From Variovorax atrisoli 110B (GTDB lineage Bacteria; Pseudomonadota; Gammaproteobacteria; Burkholderiales; Burkholderiaceae_C), in assembly GCF_000382045.1 (NCBI RefSeq), contig NZ_KB907454.1, positions 342,259 to 406,258 of the forward strand: a stretch of DNA of 64,000 bases, written 5' to 3'. Position 1 is the first letter of the stretch, and the number at the start of each line of letters is the position of its first letter. Below are positions 26,131 through 35,907 of the stretch, in pieces. A program made the position numbers and the translations under genes. The notes beneath the pieces were generated by a model. It was not told where the DNA came from. It ran no database searches and saw only the letters and a list, made by a program, of their open reading frames with translations.

Positions 26131-26287
26131 GACGAACTCCTGTGGGTGACACAGGCGGGATTGCCTGCGAGACCCCGCCACCCCGTCGCAGCGCAGCGCT
26201 CAAGGCCGCCGCAGGCGCGCGGCACGCGCCGAGCACGCAAAGCGCGCGCAGGGCCTTGAACGCGAGAACGAGGGGGTAGCCTCAGGG
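26131..26287 (-). ncRNA. Structured 5' leader, radC-RNA-like, copy C (upstream of radC)
   Basis: Minus-strand order: GTTCTCGCGTTCAAGGCC, variable part, GGCCTTGAGCGCTGCGCTGCG written in two blocks (GGCCTTGA, then GCGCTGCGCTGCG), hairpin stem CAGGC/GCCTG with loop AATCCC (26152-26167), then AGGAG and the radC ATG. TCAAGGCC pairs perfectly with GGCCTTGA. Relative to copies A and B the hairpin stem has a compensatory G-C to A-U type change, which supports RNA structure. Position upstream of radC matches the described radC RNA class. Confidence 0.7.
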
Positions 26288-26559
26288 CTCACAGGCAAGC
26301 CCTCCCCTAGCCCCCAAAAGGGCCACGGAGGGCCCCGCATCCGGGCGCCCAAGGCCATCTCCCAAACTGGGCAGACTGTCCCCCAGTTGCATACGCCTCC
26401 ATTGGCCGGCACGAGGCGAAGCGAGTCGGGGAAGTGGAGAGACGACACGCGCATCTGGAAGATCGCCGCAGACAGGGCGCTGCGCGAGGAACGCGTCGAC
26501 GCCATGGATGCGCTCTGCGCGGCCGCGCAGGTCGATACCACGCTGCTGGAAAGGATCAC

Positions 26560-26835
26560 TGCCGAGAGGCTCATGAGGGGCCTGAGCGCGGCTGCCTTAT
26601 GGCGCCGCGGCCGTTTCAGGCGCAGTGACAGCCCTTGCTCCCTGCAAGGACGGTAGATCCGTTTGACGTTGTCGGTGTGGCCCTCGCGGCGCAGCAGAAC
26701 GTGCACCCGGCGGTAGTGCACACGCGTGTCGGTGATCTCCTTGATCCGCATCTTCAGCGCCGACTCGTCCTTCTTGACGGGCTTGTACAAGTCGGTCGAC
26801 GCCGACATCTTCATCACGCACAAGGCGTCGCGCTG
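26560..26835 (-). mobile_element. IS3-family OrfB fragment
   Basis: The minus strand encodes SALKMRIKEITDTRVHYRRV, HVLLRREGHTDNVKRIY and GLSLRLKRPRRHK, a stretch from the N-terminal third of IS3-family OrfB (before the DDE core). Both sides are lost: upstream sequence is unrelated and the catalytic domain is absent. No terminal inverted repeats were found. It is a scar of a degraded insertion. Confidence 0.75.
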
Positions 26836-27492
26836 GGTGCATCCAGCATGCCGTTCGTTCTGTTGTTGAACGGCAAGGGAACAGGGGGCAGGGGCAGCTT
26901 CTTCAGCCCCTGAAAGCCGAGCATTTTCCATTTCGAAGGCCCGACAGCACTGAGGCACTCGAAGCGGGCGTGGATGATGACGTCCACTTGCTAGCGCGAG
27001 CGCAGCAAGCTTGGGCGGCAGGGACTCAGTCCGGTCGAGTACCGATTGAGAAGCACCGCCTGATCGGCGGAATCCGGACGGTCCGACTTTCGGGCACAGT
27101 TCAAAACCGGGGCGATTCACGCTGCTCGCGCACGGGCGTGCGGTGGCCATCTACAAGCCGCGGCAGGGTTGGTGCCGCGCCAACCTGAAAGCCGCGCACA
27201 GGCGCGCGCCGTTCGCCGCTTTCGCGCGCTTCGATCCGCAGCTTCGAGCACGCACTTCGACCGCCACAGTCTCGACCTGCGCGTCGTGCTCGACGGCGCC
27301 GACGTGGTGCTGGTCTACGAATGGACAGCATCCTCGGTGATCCGCCGCATTGCGCGGCATCGCCGCGACGGCAGCGGCGACCGGCTCTTTCACAACACTC
27401 ACGACCGCCCGGCATCGAAGAGCAGGACTCTTGTTCGCGCGGAACCTGACAACCTCGTCAGAACCGGGCAGCGACATGCGATGGCCGAGCCA
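26836..27492. other. Gene-poor stretch between IS3 scar and chemoreceptor gene
   Basis: About 650 bases. Open frames on both strands lack similarity, initiation signals or consistent composition. It may contain further decayed mobile-element sequence. Nothing specific is supported. Confidence 0.35.
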
Positions 27493-29052
27493 TCATGCGT
27501 TCGCGCCTGCAAGCCTGAAGAGGCTCACCGACTGGACCAGACTTGTTGCTTGGACCTGCAGCGACTGCGCCGCAGCGGCGGCCTCTTCGACCAGCGCTGC
27601 GTTCTGCTGTGTGGTCTGGTCCATCTGGCTGATGGCATGGCTGACCTGCTCGATGCCTGTGCTCTGTTCGTGGCTGGCTGCCGAGATCTCTTCCATGATG
27701 TCCCTCACCCTCTGCACACTGTCCACGACCTCCTGCATTGTTCTTCCTGCCTCGTTGACAAGATCGCTACCCTCACCGACCCTTTGTACGGAATCGTCGA
27801 TGAGAGTCTTGATTTCCTTGGCCGCCGTCGCCGAGCGCTGCGCCAAGTTGCGTACCTCGGCCGCGACCACCGCGAAGCCTCGTCCCTGATCCCCCGCTCG
27901 CGCCGCTTCGACTGCGGCATTGAGCGCCAGAATGTTCGTCTGGAATGCGATGCCGTCGATCACCCCGATGATGTTCGCCACCTTGCGTGAAGATCCATGG
28001 ATCGAATCCATGGTCTGCACCACTTGACCCACTACCGTCCCGCCTTTGACGGCCACCTCGGACGCAAGCGTCGCCAGTTGATTGGCTTGGCGTGCGTTGT
28101 CGGCGTTCTGCTTCACCGTGCTGGTGAGTTCCTCCATCGCTGCCGCTGTCTCCTGAAGGGAACTGGCCTGTTCCTCGGTACGCGAAGACAGATCCTGGTT
28201 CCCCGCCGCGATCTGGCTGGAAGCCATGGCGATGGTGTCCGTGCTGCTGCGCACGCCCCCCACGACCTGCGACAGGCTCTCGTTCATGCTCCTGAGCGCC
28301 CGCATCAACTGACCCGTTTGGTCATTGCTGTGTACAGAGATCATCGATGTCAGATCGCCCGCCGCCACGGTTTCGGCGACCCGAACGGCCTCCCCGACCG
28401 GGCGAGTGATCGAGCGCGTCAACGACACCGCAATCACCCCAGCCAGTGCCGTCGCCAAGGCACCGAGGCCGAGCATCCACGACGCTGCCATGCGGGCGAT
28501 GTCGGCGGCCTCGGCGGTGAACTGCTCCATGCCTTGCACCTGGGTCCGGGAGAATGCCTCGATCGCCGACAGATAGGCTGCTTGCGGCGGCAGCACTTTC
28601 CCGACCAGGTATTCGCGCCCCTCTTCCATCCGGCCCGATTGGATATGCTCAATCAGCTTGGCCTCATGCGCTCGAAAAGCACCGCGTGCCTCCAGCAGGG
28701 CATGCAGCGCCGCTTTGCCAACCTCGGTGTGGATGACCAGCTTCAGACGCTCAGAGGCCTTGGCGATCACCAACGCGGACTCCTCGACCTTCGCCAGTTC
28801 TCCCTTGATCACCCCCGGATCTCGTGCCATCAGGGCCGTTCGCAAGGCCTGGGCTTGCTTGTTCACCTCGTTCTCGATGGTCTGGGCAAGCGCCACCTTG
28901 GCATAGCGATCGTGTGCGATCACCTCGGTGTTGTGATCGACCGCGCGGATGCGGCTGATGCCAACTGCGACCATCGCCATCAACAACGCAATCACGACCC
29001 CGAACCCCATTCCCATGCGGGTGCCGATCCCGAAATCCCTGAACTTTTTCAT
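27493..29052 (-). CDS. Methyl-accepting chemotaxis protein
   Basis: A 519-residue membrane chemoreceptor. The first transmembrane helix is at about 14-33 ([19 protein letters not shown]), a periplasmic four-helix-bundle-type sensor covers 34-189, and the second helix is at about 190-212. HAMP follows ([20 protein letters not shown]), then the long cytoplasmic coiled coil with the CheA/CheW hairpin tip around [18 protein letters not shown]. Methylation-region repeats such as [20 protein letters not shown] are present. The size and layout match Tsr/Tar-like MCPs of Comamonadaceae. ATG 29052 directly precedes the first helix. The gene is isolated between element debris; its ligand is unknown. 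Confidence 0.93.
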   Translation of the reverse strand: MKKFRDFGIGTRMGMGFGVVIALLMAMVAVGISRIRAVDHNTEVIAHDRYAKVALAQTIENEVNKQAQALRTALMARDPGVIKGELAKVEESALVIAKASERLKLVIHTEVGKAALHALLEARGAFRAHEAKLIEHIQSGRMEEGREYLVGKVLPPQAAYLSAIEAFSRTQVQGMEQFTAEAADIARMAASWMLGLGALATALAGVIAVSLTRSITRPVGEAVRVAETVAAGDLTSMISVHSNDQTGQLMRALRSMNESLSQVVGGVRSSTDTIAMASSQIAAGNQDLSSRTEEQASSLQETAAAMEELTSTVKQNADNARQANQLATLASEVAVKGGTVVGQVVQTMDSIHGSSRKVANIIGVIDGIAFQTNILALNAAVEAARAGDQGRGFAVVAAEVRNLAQRSATAAKEIKTLIDDSVQRVGEGSDLVNEAGRTMQEVVDSVQRVRDIMEEISAASHEQSTGIEQVSHAISQMDQTTQQNAALVEEAAAAAQSLQVQATSLVQSVSLFRLAGANA

Positions 29053-29855
29053 GATTTTTCCCAGGTGAAGTACTTGCTGAAAAGCTGCAGTGCCTGAAAA
29101 GGCAACGCAGGCGGGCTCCAAGGGATATCGGCAGTGCGAACTTAATGTTTAGCGAAGTGCGCGGGCTGCTGGGGAAAGCCCTGAGATCGAGGTGTGAAGC
29201 GTCAAGAAGCAACCTCTTGACGTGCTTCACAGCCAGTCCGGCTGCGGCGCCCGAGAAATCGTCGACGGTATTCGTGATGCGGCTTGACGAGTTCACGCCC
29301 ACGGCCGTAGACCTGTACCCGGGCTGTATCACTTCGGGCACGATCGCACGGTCGAGTGCCGCAACCCCGTGCAATTCGTGGAAATGTCGGTGTCGGTGTC
29401 GGTAAGCGCCAGGCTGGTCACGCGGGCATCGCGGTTGCCCACGAAGGCCGCGCTGTCGGTCAGGTCGAGTGAATCACCCATCTGCGGCATGGACATCGCA
29501 CCGTCATAAGGCTGGTTGAAGCCGTACGCGTCATCGAAGGGACGATCACCTTGTGTGTCGAGCTCGTCCTGTTGAGTGTCCTGCGATCCGCCTGGGACCT
29601 CCAACCCCGTATCGATGGTAAGCAGCGCCCGAGCGCCCGCGCCATCGACCGCGAACGGATGTCCCGGTATCGGAGCATGGCGTGGCCCCTGCACGCGCGG
29701 CAGCCGTCCTGCCCCCGCTCCGACAAAGCAGGCGCCACCAATCCACGGCGCGTGCGCGGGGCCACGAGACCTGCACCGCGCCAGCATTTCTCGCACAGAC
29801 GGTGCGAGAAACGGCGATCCCGCGCCCCGACGGCTCAGGTGAAGAGGCGGCAGGC
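29053..29855. other. Region upstream of the chemoreceptor with no confident gene
   Basis: About 800 bases. A minus-strand frame near 29340-29600 ends in an acidic stretch (DDAYGFNQPYDGAMSMPQMG, then DSLDLTDSAAFVGNRDA) that looks more protein-like than its surroundings and could be the tail of a lost gene, but I recognise no family and no start. The rest shows only GC-driven open frames. Confidence 0.35.
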
Positions 29856-30150
29856 ATGAGCAAGACCGTCGGACCGGCGCCACGCCGCACGGCGCCGACG
29901 CCAGCGGCCGCAGAGGCCGCAGAGGCCGCGGAGTCCGCTTTCGGCGAAGGGCTCGCGCAGATCCAAGGCGCGCGCCAACGTGCGGCCCGGACGGCCAACG
30001 CCAAGGTGGTCGCGCTCTACTGGCGCATCGGCGAGTACCTGCACCACGCATCGAGACCGACGGCGGCGCGGCGCCATGGGCACCGTGGAGCAGTTCGCCG
30101 CCTACATCACGCAGCGCGAGCCGGGCATCCTGGTTCCCCGCGCCGCGCCT
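29856..30150 (+). pseudogene. DUF1016 (YhcG-type PDDEXK nuclease) N-terminal fragment
   Basis: From ATG 29856 the frame encodes AFGEGLAQIQGARQRAARTA and NAKVVALYWRIGEYLHH, the start of the DUF1016 N-terminal domain. The frame then shifts: the neighbouring plus frame continues with GTVEQFAAYITQREPG, which matches the next family segment. The nuclease domain is absent, cut off where the convergent RND outer-membrane gene ends. DUF1016 proteins are nuclease-like proteins frequent on mobile elements and defence loci; this copy is dead. Confidence 0.68.
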
Positions 30151-30154
30151 GAAC

Positions 30155-31564
30155 TCAGAGCCCGGCATCCGCGTCGATCAGGCCGCCGCCCAAGGCCTTG
30201 TACAGAGCCACCGCACTGCCGAACGCGCTGCGCCGCAGGTCCAGCTGTGCCTGCCTGGCGGCATAGAGCTGGCGTTGTGCATCGAGCAGTTCGAGACGCC
30301 CCTGCGTTCCACTACGGTAGCGCAGCTTAGACAACGCCGCACGGCGTTCTGCGCTCGCCACCGCGCGCGCCTGGGCTTCCAGTTGCACAGCGAAGGTCTC
30401 GCGCCCCGCCAGACCGTCGGCCACTTCTCGGAAGGCTGTTTCGATGGCCTGTTCGTACGCCACCACCGCGCTGGACTTGCGCACCTCGGCCAGACGCAGC
30501 TCGGCGCGCAGCCGGCCGGCCGAGAACAACGGGACGGAGAGCTGCGGCGCAAAGCTCCACGCACGCTGCGCGCCATCGAACAGACTGCCCATGGCCGGGC
30601 TGGTGTAGCCGAGCGATGCCGTCAGCGAGAGCCGCGGGAAGAAGGCCGCGCGCGCAGCGCCGACGTCGGCGTTCGCCGCGATGAGCGCCAGTTCGGCCTG
30701 CTGGATGTCCGGCCGCCGGTACAGCAGGTCCGAAGGCAACCCCGCCGGCAGCTGGCTCACCACCGGCTGATCCTGCAGCGGCAGCCCATCCGGCAAGCCG
30801 GCCGGAATCTCCGCACCCACCAGCAGCCCCAGTGCATGACCGGCCTGCGCCATGGCGCGCCTTCGCGCCTGCACATCCGCCTCGGCAGTTGCCACCTGCC
30901 CCTCGGCCTGGGCAACCTCCAGCCCGCTGCTCTGGCGAGCGGCCTTCAACCGGTGCGCCAAGTCCAGCGACTGGCGCCAGTCGGCGAGCGTGCGCTCGGA
31001 CAACTGCAGCTGCTCCTGCGCCAGGCGCTCGGAGAAGTAGGCATCGGCCACCGCGCCGACCAAGGTGATCTGCGCGGCCCTCCGCCCGTGATCGCTCGCC
31101 AGGTAGCGCGCCAACGCTGCGTCCGACAGCGCGCGCACGCGGCCAAAGAGGTCGATCTCGAACGCGCTCGTGCCCACGCTCACACCGAACTGGTTCTGAA
31201 CGGCGGCGGGAACGACGGGGTTCGATCCGTCATTGGCTGCGGTCCGTTGCCGCGCCGCGTTGCCGGTCGCCTCGATCGCGGGCCACCGCGCCGCGCGCTG
31301 GATGCCGTACTGAGCCTGCACCGCCTCGACGTTCAAGACGGCGATGCGCAGGTCGCGATTGTTCTCAAGCGCCAGTGCGATCAATCGCTGCAGCCGCCCG
31401 TCGCCGAACATGCTGCGCCAGCCGAGGTCTGCGCCGTGCGCCGTGGCATCGGCCGTTACCTGGCCCGGATACATCTCAGGGATCGGCGTCGCGGGTTTGA
31501 CCAGCCCGGGCGTCAGCGAGCAGGCGGACAGCGCCAGGACGACAGGAAGAAGGAGGCGCCGCAT
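30155..31564 (-). CDS. RND efflux outer-membrane lipoprotein (OprM/NodT family)
   Basis: A 469-residue TolC-like outer-membrane channel. The lipoprotein signal peptide MRRLLLPVVLALSACS has its lipobox Cys at residue 15. Two OEP repeats follow, with typical segments such as FEIDLFGRVRALSDAALARY, PSDLLYRRPDIQQAELALI and FFPRLSLTASLGYTSPA. It completes the tripartite pump with the permease and adaptor genes upstream; only 4 bases separate it from the permease stop. ATG 31564 is preferred to in-frame starts inside the permease gene because it begins the signal peptide. Substrates are probably hydrophobic or amphiphilic compounds, as for other HAE1 systems. Confidence 0.93.
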   Translation of the reverse strand: MRRLLLPVVLALSACSLTPGLVKPATPIPEMYPGQVTADATAHGADLGWRSMFGDGRLQRLIALALENNRDLRIAVLNVEAVQAQYGIQRAARWPAIEATGNAARQRTAANDGSNPVVPAAVQNQFGVSVGTSAFEIDLFGRVRALSDAALARYLASDHGRRAAQITLVGAVADAYFSERLAQEQLQLSERTLADWRQSLDLAHRLKAARQSSGLEVAQAEGQVATAEADVQARRRAMAQAGHALGLLVGAEIPAGLPDGLPLQDQPVVSQLPAGLPSDLLYRRPDIQQAELALIAANADVGAARAAFFPRLSLTASLGYTSPAMGSLFDGAQRAWSFAPQLSVPLFSAGRLRAELRLAEVRKSSAVVAYEQAIETAFREVADGLAGRETFAVQLEAQARAVASAERRAALSKLRYRSGTQGRLELLDAQRQLYAARQAQLDLRRSAFGSAVALYKALGGGLIDADAGL

Positions 31565-31568
31565 CGCG

Positions 31569-34500
31569 TCAGCCCTTCTGCTCATGGTCATGCCCGACAC
31601 GGGGGCGGCGCGCCACACGCCAAGCCGCGAGGCGCTCCTGCAAGCTCATCACGAACACGAAGAAGGCGGGCACGAAGAAGATGGCCAGGGCGGTGGCCGT
31701 CACGATCCCGCCGAACACACCGGTGCCGATCGCGCGCTGTGTCTCGGCGCTGGCGCCCGAGGCGACGATCAGCGGCACCACTCCCATGCCGAAAGCGAGC
31801 GATGTCATCAGGATGGCGCGCAGCCGAAGGCGCGCCGCCTCGACCGCCGATTCGATCAGCCCCTTGCCCTCCTCGCGCAGCTGCTTGGCGAACTCCACGA
31901 TCAGGATTGCATTCTTTGCCGACAAGCCGATGACGGTGATCATCCCGACCTTGAAGAACACGTCATTGGGCATGCCGCGCAGCAGGACGGCCGCCACCGC
32001 GCCCAGCAGGCCCAAGGGGACGACCAGCATCACCGACAGCGGGATGGCCCAGCTCTCGTAGAGCGCCGCCAGCACGAGGAACACCACCAGCATGGACAGC
32101 GCCATCAGCATCGGTGCCTGGGCGGCGGACTGCCGCTCCTGCAACGACTGGCCTGTCCATTCGAGGGCGAAGCCGGCCGGCAGCTGCCGAGCCAGCCGCT
32201 CCATCTCCGCCATCGCCGCTCCGCTGGAAGCACCCGGTGCCGCGTTGCCTGAAATGCGCGTGGCAGGAAAACCCTGGTAGCGCACCAGTTGCAGCGGCGT
32301 ATCCGTCCACACAGGCGTGACCACCTCCTTCAATGCCACCATGCCTGCGCTGCTGTTGCGCACGTGCAGACGCAGCACGTCGTCGATCTGCATGCGTGCG
32401 GGCGCATCGGCCTGAATGATGACCTGCTGCATACGCCCCGCATTGGGAAAGTCGTTCACGTAAGCCGAGCCCATCGCGGCGGACATCGTCTCGCTGATGT
32501 TCGAGAAGGACACGCCCAACGCCTCGGCTTTCTGCCGGTCGACATCCAGACGGATGCTGGTGCCCTGCGGCAGCCCATCGGGGTAGACGCCGGTCACGAC
32601 CTTGCTTCGGGCGGCCAGCGCAAGCAGCTTGGCCTCGGCGGCCTTGAGCGCGGCATGGCCCTGGTTGGCACGGTCCTGCAGCCGCAGGGCGAAGCCCGAG
32701 CTGTTGCCCAATTCGTCGATCGCGGGCGGCATGAGGCTCATGACCGTTCCCTCGGTGGTTCCCGCCATGGCCTGCTGCGCCAGAGCCACTTCGCCACTGG
32801 CGGTCGCGCCGTCGCGCTGGTCCCAATCGCTGAGCATGGTGAAGGCCATGGCTGCGTTCGAGCCCGAGCCGGAGAAGCCGAAGCCGACAACGGTCATGTT
32901 GGACTGGATCGAAGGGCGGCTCGCCGTGTGCGCCTCGAACTTCTTGACGACGTCCAGCGTGCGCTCCATGGTGGCCTCGGCGGGCAGCTGCACTACCGTC
33001 ATGAAGTAGCCTTGGTCCTCTTCGGGCAGGAAGGCCGAGGGCAGTTGCCGGAACGCGAGGCCCCACACGGCGCAAAGCGCCACGAACACCAGCATGACGC
33101 GACTGGCGCGCGCGGCCAACTGGCCGACGCGCGAGGCGTAGCGCGCATTCATGGCATCGAAGCACCGGTTGAACCAGCCGAAGAAACCCCGCTTCTCGTG
33201 GTGTCCCTGTGCCACCGGCTTCAGCAGCGTCGCGCACAGCGCAGGCGTGAGCGTCAGCGCCAGGAAGGCGGAGAACAGGATCGCGACCGCCATCGACAGC
33301 GCGAACTGCTGGTAGATCACGCCCACGGAGCCGTTGGCGAAGGCCATGGGAATGAACACGGCCGTCAGCACCAGCGTGATGCCGACGACAGCCCCGGTGA
33401 TCTCCCGCATGGCTTTCATCGTCGCTTCGCGTGGCGCGAGGCCTTCCTTCGCCATGATCCGCTCGACGTTCTCCACGACGACGATCGCGTCATCGACGAT
33501 GATGCCGATGGCCAGCACCATGCCGAACATGGTGAGCACGTTGATGGAGAACCCCGCCACCAGCATCACGGCGAAGGTGCCGAGCAAGGCGATCGGCGCC
33601 ACGATGGCCGGGATCAGCGTGTAGCGGATGTTCTGCAGGAACAGGAGCATCACCAGGAACACCAGCGCCATGGCTTCGATCAAGGTGTGGATCACCTTCT
33701 CGATGGAGATCTTCACGAAGGGCGCGGTGTCGAACGGGACCGAGTAGTCCATGCCCGCCGGCATGGTGCGCCTGAGCTCCTCGAGCCTGTCGCGCACGCC
33801 CTGCGCGGTGCGCACGGCATTGGCGCCCGGAGACAGCTGCACGGCCGCCGCCGTGGCGACCTTTCCGTTCTCACGGTTGATGAAGCCATAGGACTGCGCA
33901 CCCAGTTCGACCCGTGCCACGTCACCCATCGTCACCTTGGAGCCGTCCGCGCTGGCGCGCAGCACGATCGCCGCGAACTGCTCGGGCGTGCTCAGCTGGC
34001 CCTGCACCGTCAGTGGCACGGTCACGCGCTGCCCGGGCAGCGAGGGCGAAGCGCCGATGGCGCCCGGCGCGATCTGCGCGTTCTGCTGGGTGACTGCAGC
34101 CGACAGGTCGTTCATCGACAGGCCGTACGAGATCAGCTTGTCAGGGTCCACCCAGATGCGCAGGGCCTGCTCGGCGCCAAACATCTGCACCTTGCCCACG
34201 CCCTGGATGCGGCGCAGTTCCTCGACGATGTTGCGGACCATGTAGTCGCTCAACGCCGTCTCGGAAAAACGCCCGTCCGTCGAACTCAGCCCGATGATCA
34301 TCAGGAAGCCCGATGCTGCGGATTCCACTGCCAGGCCGTTCTGGCGGACTGCCTGCGGCAGCCGCGGCTCGATGGCCTTGAGCTTGTTCTGCACGTCGAC
34401 CTGGGCCATGGCAGGGGCCGTGCCCGGCTTGAACGTGGCCACGATGGAGGCCGAACCGGAGGCGTCGGCGGACGATTCGAAGTACAGCAGATTCTTGACG

Positions 34501-34712
34501 CTGGACAGCTCTCGCTCGATAAGGCTGACGACCCCGTCGTTCATGGTCTGTGCCGACGCTCCCGGGTAAGTCGCGGTGATGCTGACGGTGGGAGGCGCCA
34601 CCGACGGATAGCGGGCGATCGGCAGCATCGGGATCGCGATGACCCCGAACAGGATGATGAACAGGGCGACGACCCAGGCGAAGACCGGGCGTTGGATGAA
34701 GAACTGCGGCAT
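31569..34712 (-). CDS. RND multidrug efflux permease (AcrB/MexB, HAE1 family)
   Basis: A 1047-residue inner-membrane proton antiporter, the usual HAE1 length. The N terminus MPQFFIQRPVFAWVVALFII is TM1, two large periplasmic loops follow, and the proton-relay aspartate pair lies in GIIVDDAIVVVENVERIM within TM4. Other family segments include PTVSITATYPGASAQTMNDG and SAFLALTLTPALCATLL. The gene overlaps neither neighbour: 10 bases separate it from the adaptor upstream and 4 from the outer-membrane gene downstream, forming the operon adaptor-permease-channel. The reading frame is intact. Exact drug or solvent specificity cannot be inferred. Confidence 0.95.
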   Translation of the reverse strand: MPQFFIQRPVFAWVVALFIILFGVIAIPMLPIARYPSVAPPTVSITATYPGASAQTMNDGVVSLIERELSSVKNLLYFESSADASGSASIVATFKPGTAPAMAQVDVQNKLKAIEPRLPQAVRQNGLAVESAASGFLMIIGLSSTDGRFSETALSDYMVRNIVEELRRIQGVGKVQMFGAEQALRIWVDPDKLISYGLSMNDLSAAVTQQNAQIAPGAIGASPSLPGQRVTVPLTVQGQLSTPEQFAAIVLRASADGSKVTMGDVARVELGAQSYGFINRENGKVATAAAVQLSPGANAVRTAQGVRDRLEELRRTMPAGMDYSVPFDTAPFVKISIEKVIHTLIEAMALVFLVMLLFLQNIRYTLIPAIVAPIALLGTFAVMLVAGFSINVLTMFGMVLAIGIIVDDAIVVVENVERIMAKEGLAPREATMKAMREITGAVVGITLVLTAVFIPMAFANGSVGVIYQQFALSMAVAILFSAFLALTLTPALCATLLKPVAQGHHEKRGFFGWFNRCFDAMNARYASRVGQLAARASRVMLVFVALCAVWGLAFRQLPSAFLPEEDQGYFMTVVQLPAEATMERTLDVVKKFEAHTASRPSIQSNMTVVGFGFSGSGSNAAMAFTMLSDWDQRDGATASGEVALAQQAMAGTTEGTVMSLMPPAIDELGNSSGFALRLQDRANQGHAALKAAEAKLLALAARSKVVTGVYPDGLPQGTSIRLDVDRQKAEALGVSFSNISETMSAAMGSAYVNDFPNAGRMQQVIIQADAPARMQIDDVLRLHVRNSSAGMVALKEVVTPVWTDTPLQLVRYQGFPATRISGNAAPGASSGAAMAEMERLARQLPAGFALEWTGQSLQERQSAAQAPMLMALSMLVVFLVLAALYESWAIPLSVMLVVPLGLLGAVAAVLLRGMPNDVFFKVGMITVIGLSAKNAILIVEFAKQLREEGKGLIESAVEAARLRLRAILMTSLAFGMGVVPLIVASGASAETQRAIGTGVFGGIVTATALAIFFVPAFFVFVMSLQERLAAWRVARRPRVGHDHEQKG

Positions 34713-34722
34713 GGCGGCGTTC

Positions 34723-35907
34723 TCAGCGGGCGGCCGCGGCGCCGACGGCGTCAGTCGCCGCAGCCACATCGGCCGGCTTCCAGTCTCGGGGCGTCACCGA
34801 TGCACCCTCGGACAGGCGCTCCATGCCCTCGACAACGACCCTCTGGCCGGCACGGAGACCGGAACGCACGCGGTAGCTGCGCTCGACCAACTCACCCAAG
34901 TCGACCGCCTTGCGGTTCGCCTGTCCTTGGTCGCTGAGCACCCACAGCTGGGGCTGGCCCGCCACGCGGACCACCGCCTGCTGCGGCACCATGAGGGCCT
35001 GGGCATGGCTGGCTTGAGGTACCCGCGCCCGCACGAACATGCCGGGCAGGAGCTCGCGCAAAGGGTTGTCCACGAGCACGCGCAGCAGCACGGCTCCGGT
35101 TCCGGCGTCGACGTTCATACCGGAGAACAGGATGCGCCCCTTGGCGGTGTAGGGCTCGCCATGGCTTCGCAGCAGGGTCACCGCCAGACCGCCCCGGGCG
35201 TCCGGCTGATGCGTTGAAACCGCATCACGCAGCGCGTCGAGCGAAGCGGCCGGCTGGCGCACGTCCACGTAGACCTGGTCGATCTGCTGGATGCGCGCCA
35301 TCGGATGGGTGTCGCCGCTGCCGACGAGGGCGCCCTCGGTGACCAGGGCCTGGTCGATGCGCCCGGAGATCGGCGCCTCCACCCGCGCGAACTGGAGGTC
35401 GAGCTGTCTGCGCGCCAGGGTCGCGCGGGCCTGCTTCACGTCGGCTGCAGCCTGCTCGCGCTGGGAGACCGCGTCGTCATAGGCCTGGCCGCTGACCGCC
35501 TCGGCCTCGACCAGAGGCCGGAGACGGGACGCCTGCATCCGCGCGCTTGCCAGCGCGGCCTCGGCACGCTGCAAGCTTGCTGCAGCCGTCTCCACTTCCG
35601 CCTTGAACGCAGCCGGATCGATCTGGAACAGGCCCTGGCCTGCGCGCACCTCTGTGCCCTGCTCGAACAGCCGACGCTGGACGATGCCGCTGACCTGGGG
35701 GCGGATTTCGGCGACACGCACGGCCGCCACACGACCCGGCAGGTCCTGCGTCAGCGCCAGCCGGGTGGCACGCACCGTCATGACCGACACGATGGGCGCG
35801 GGCGGCGCAGCCTGCCCGGTTTCGGTCTCTGCGCCGCCGCAGCCAGCGATCAGGACCAATGCCATGGCGAACATGCCGCCCTGACGGAGCAGAGAATCGA
35901 TCTTCAT
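34723..35907 (-). CDS. RND efflux periplasmic adaptor (AcrA/MexA family)
   Basis: A 394-residue membrane fusion protein. The lipoprotein signal ends MALVLIAGC with Cys23 as the lipid anchor. The chain then shows the barrel-sandwich half EIRPQVSGIVQRRLFEQGTE, a coiled-coil hairpin at about 100-170 (ASLQRAEAALASARMQASRL), the second lipoyl half ARVEAPISGRIDQALVTEGA, and the membrane-proximal domain. It is first in the efflux operon, and no dedicated TetR repressor lies next to it; the nearest regulator is the broken XRE-cupin gene 360 bases upstream. Confidence 0.93.
   Translation of the reverse strand: MKIDSLLRQGGMFAMALVLIAGCGGAETETGQAAPPAPIVSVMTVRATRLALTQDLPGRVAAVRVAEIRPQVSGIVQRRLFEQGTEVRAGQGLFQIDPAAFKAEVETAAASLQRAEAALASARMQASRLRPLVEAEAVSGQAYDDAVSQREQAAADVKQARATLARRQLDLQFARVEAPISGRIDQALVTEGALVGSGDTHPMARIQQIDQVYVDVRQPAASLDALRDAVSTHQPDARGGLAVTLLRSHGEPYTAKGRILFSGMNVDAGTGAVLLRVLVDNPLRELLPGMFVRARVPQASHAQALMVPQQAVVRVAGQPQLWVLSDQGQANRKAVDLGELVERSYRVRSGLRAGQRVVVEGMERLSEGASVTPRDWKPADVAAATDAVGAAAAR

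Noticed and set aside
25444..26181. RadC with a longer N terminus starting at 26181
   Set aside because: The extension would translate the structured leader; AGGAG and similarity support ATG 26130.
26387..26656. Plus-strand frame near 26.4-26.65 kb with a helical-looking stretch
   Set aside because: It overlaps the IS3 OrfB fragment on the other strand, and no family or ribosome-binding site was found.
29329..30168. Large minus-strand frame ending in an acidic tail
   Set aside because: Only the last 80 residues look protein-like, the rest is composition-driven, and it overlaps the DUF1016 fragment; it was noted only as a possible tail.
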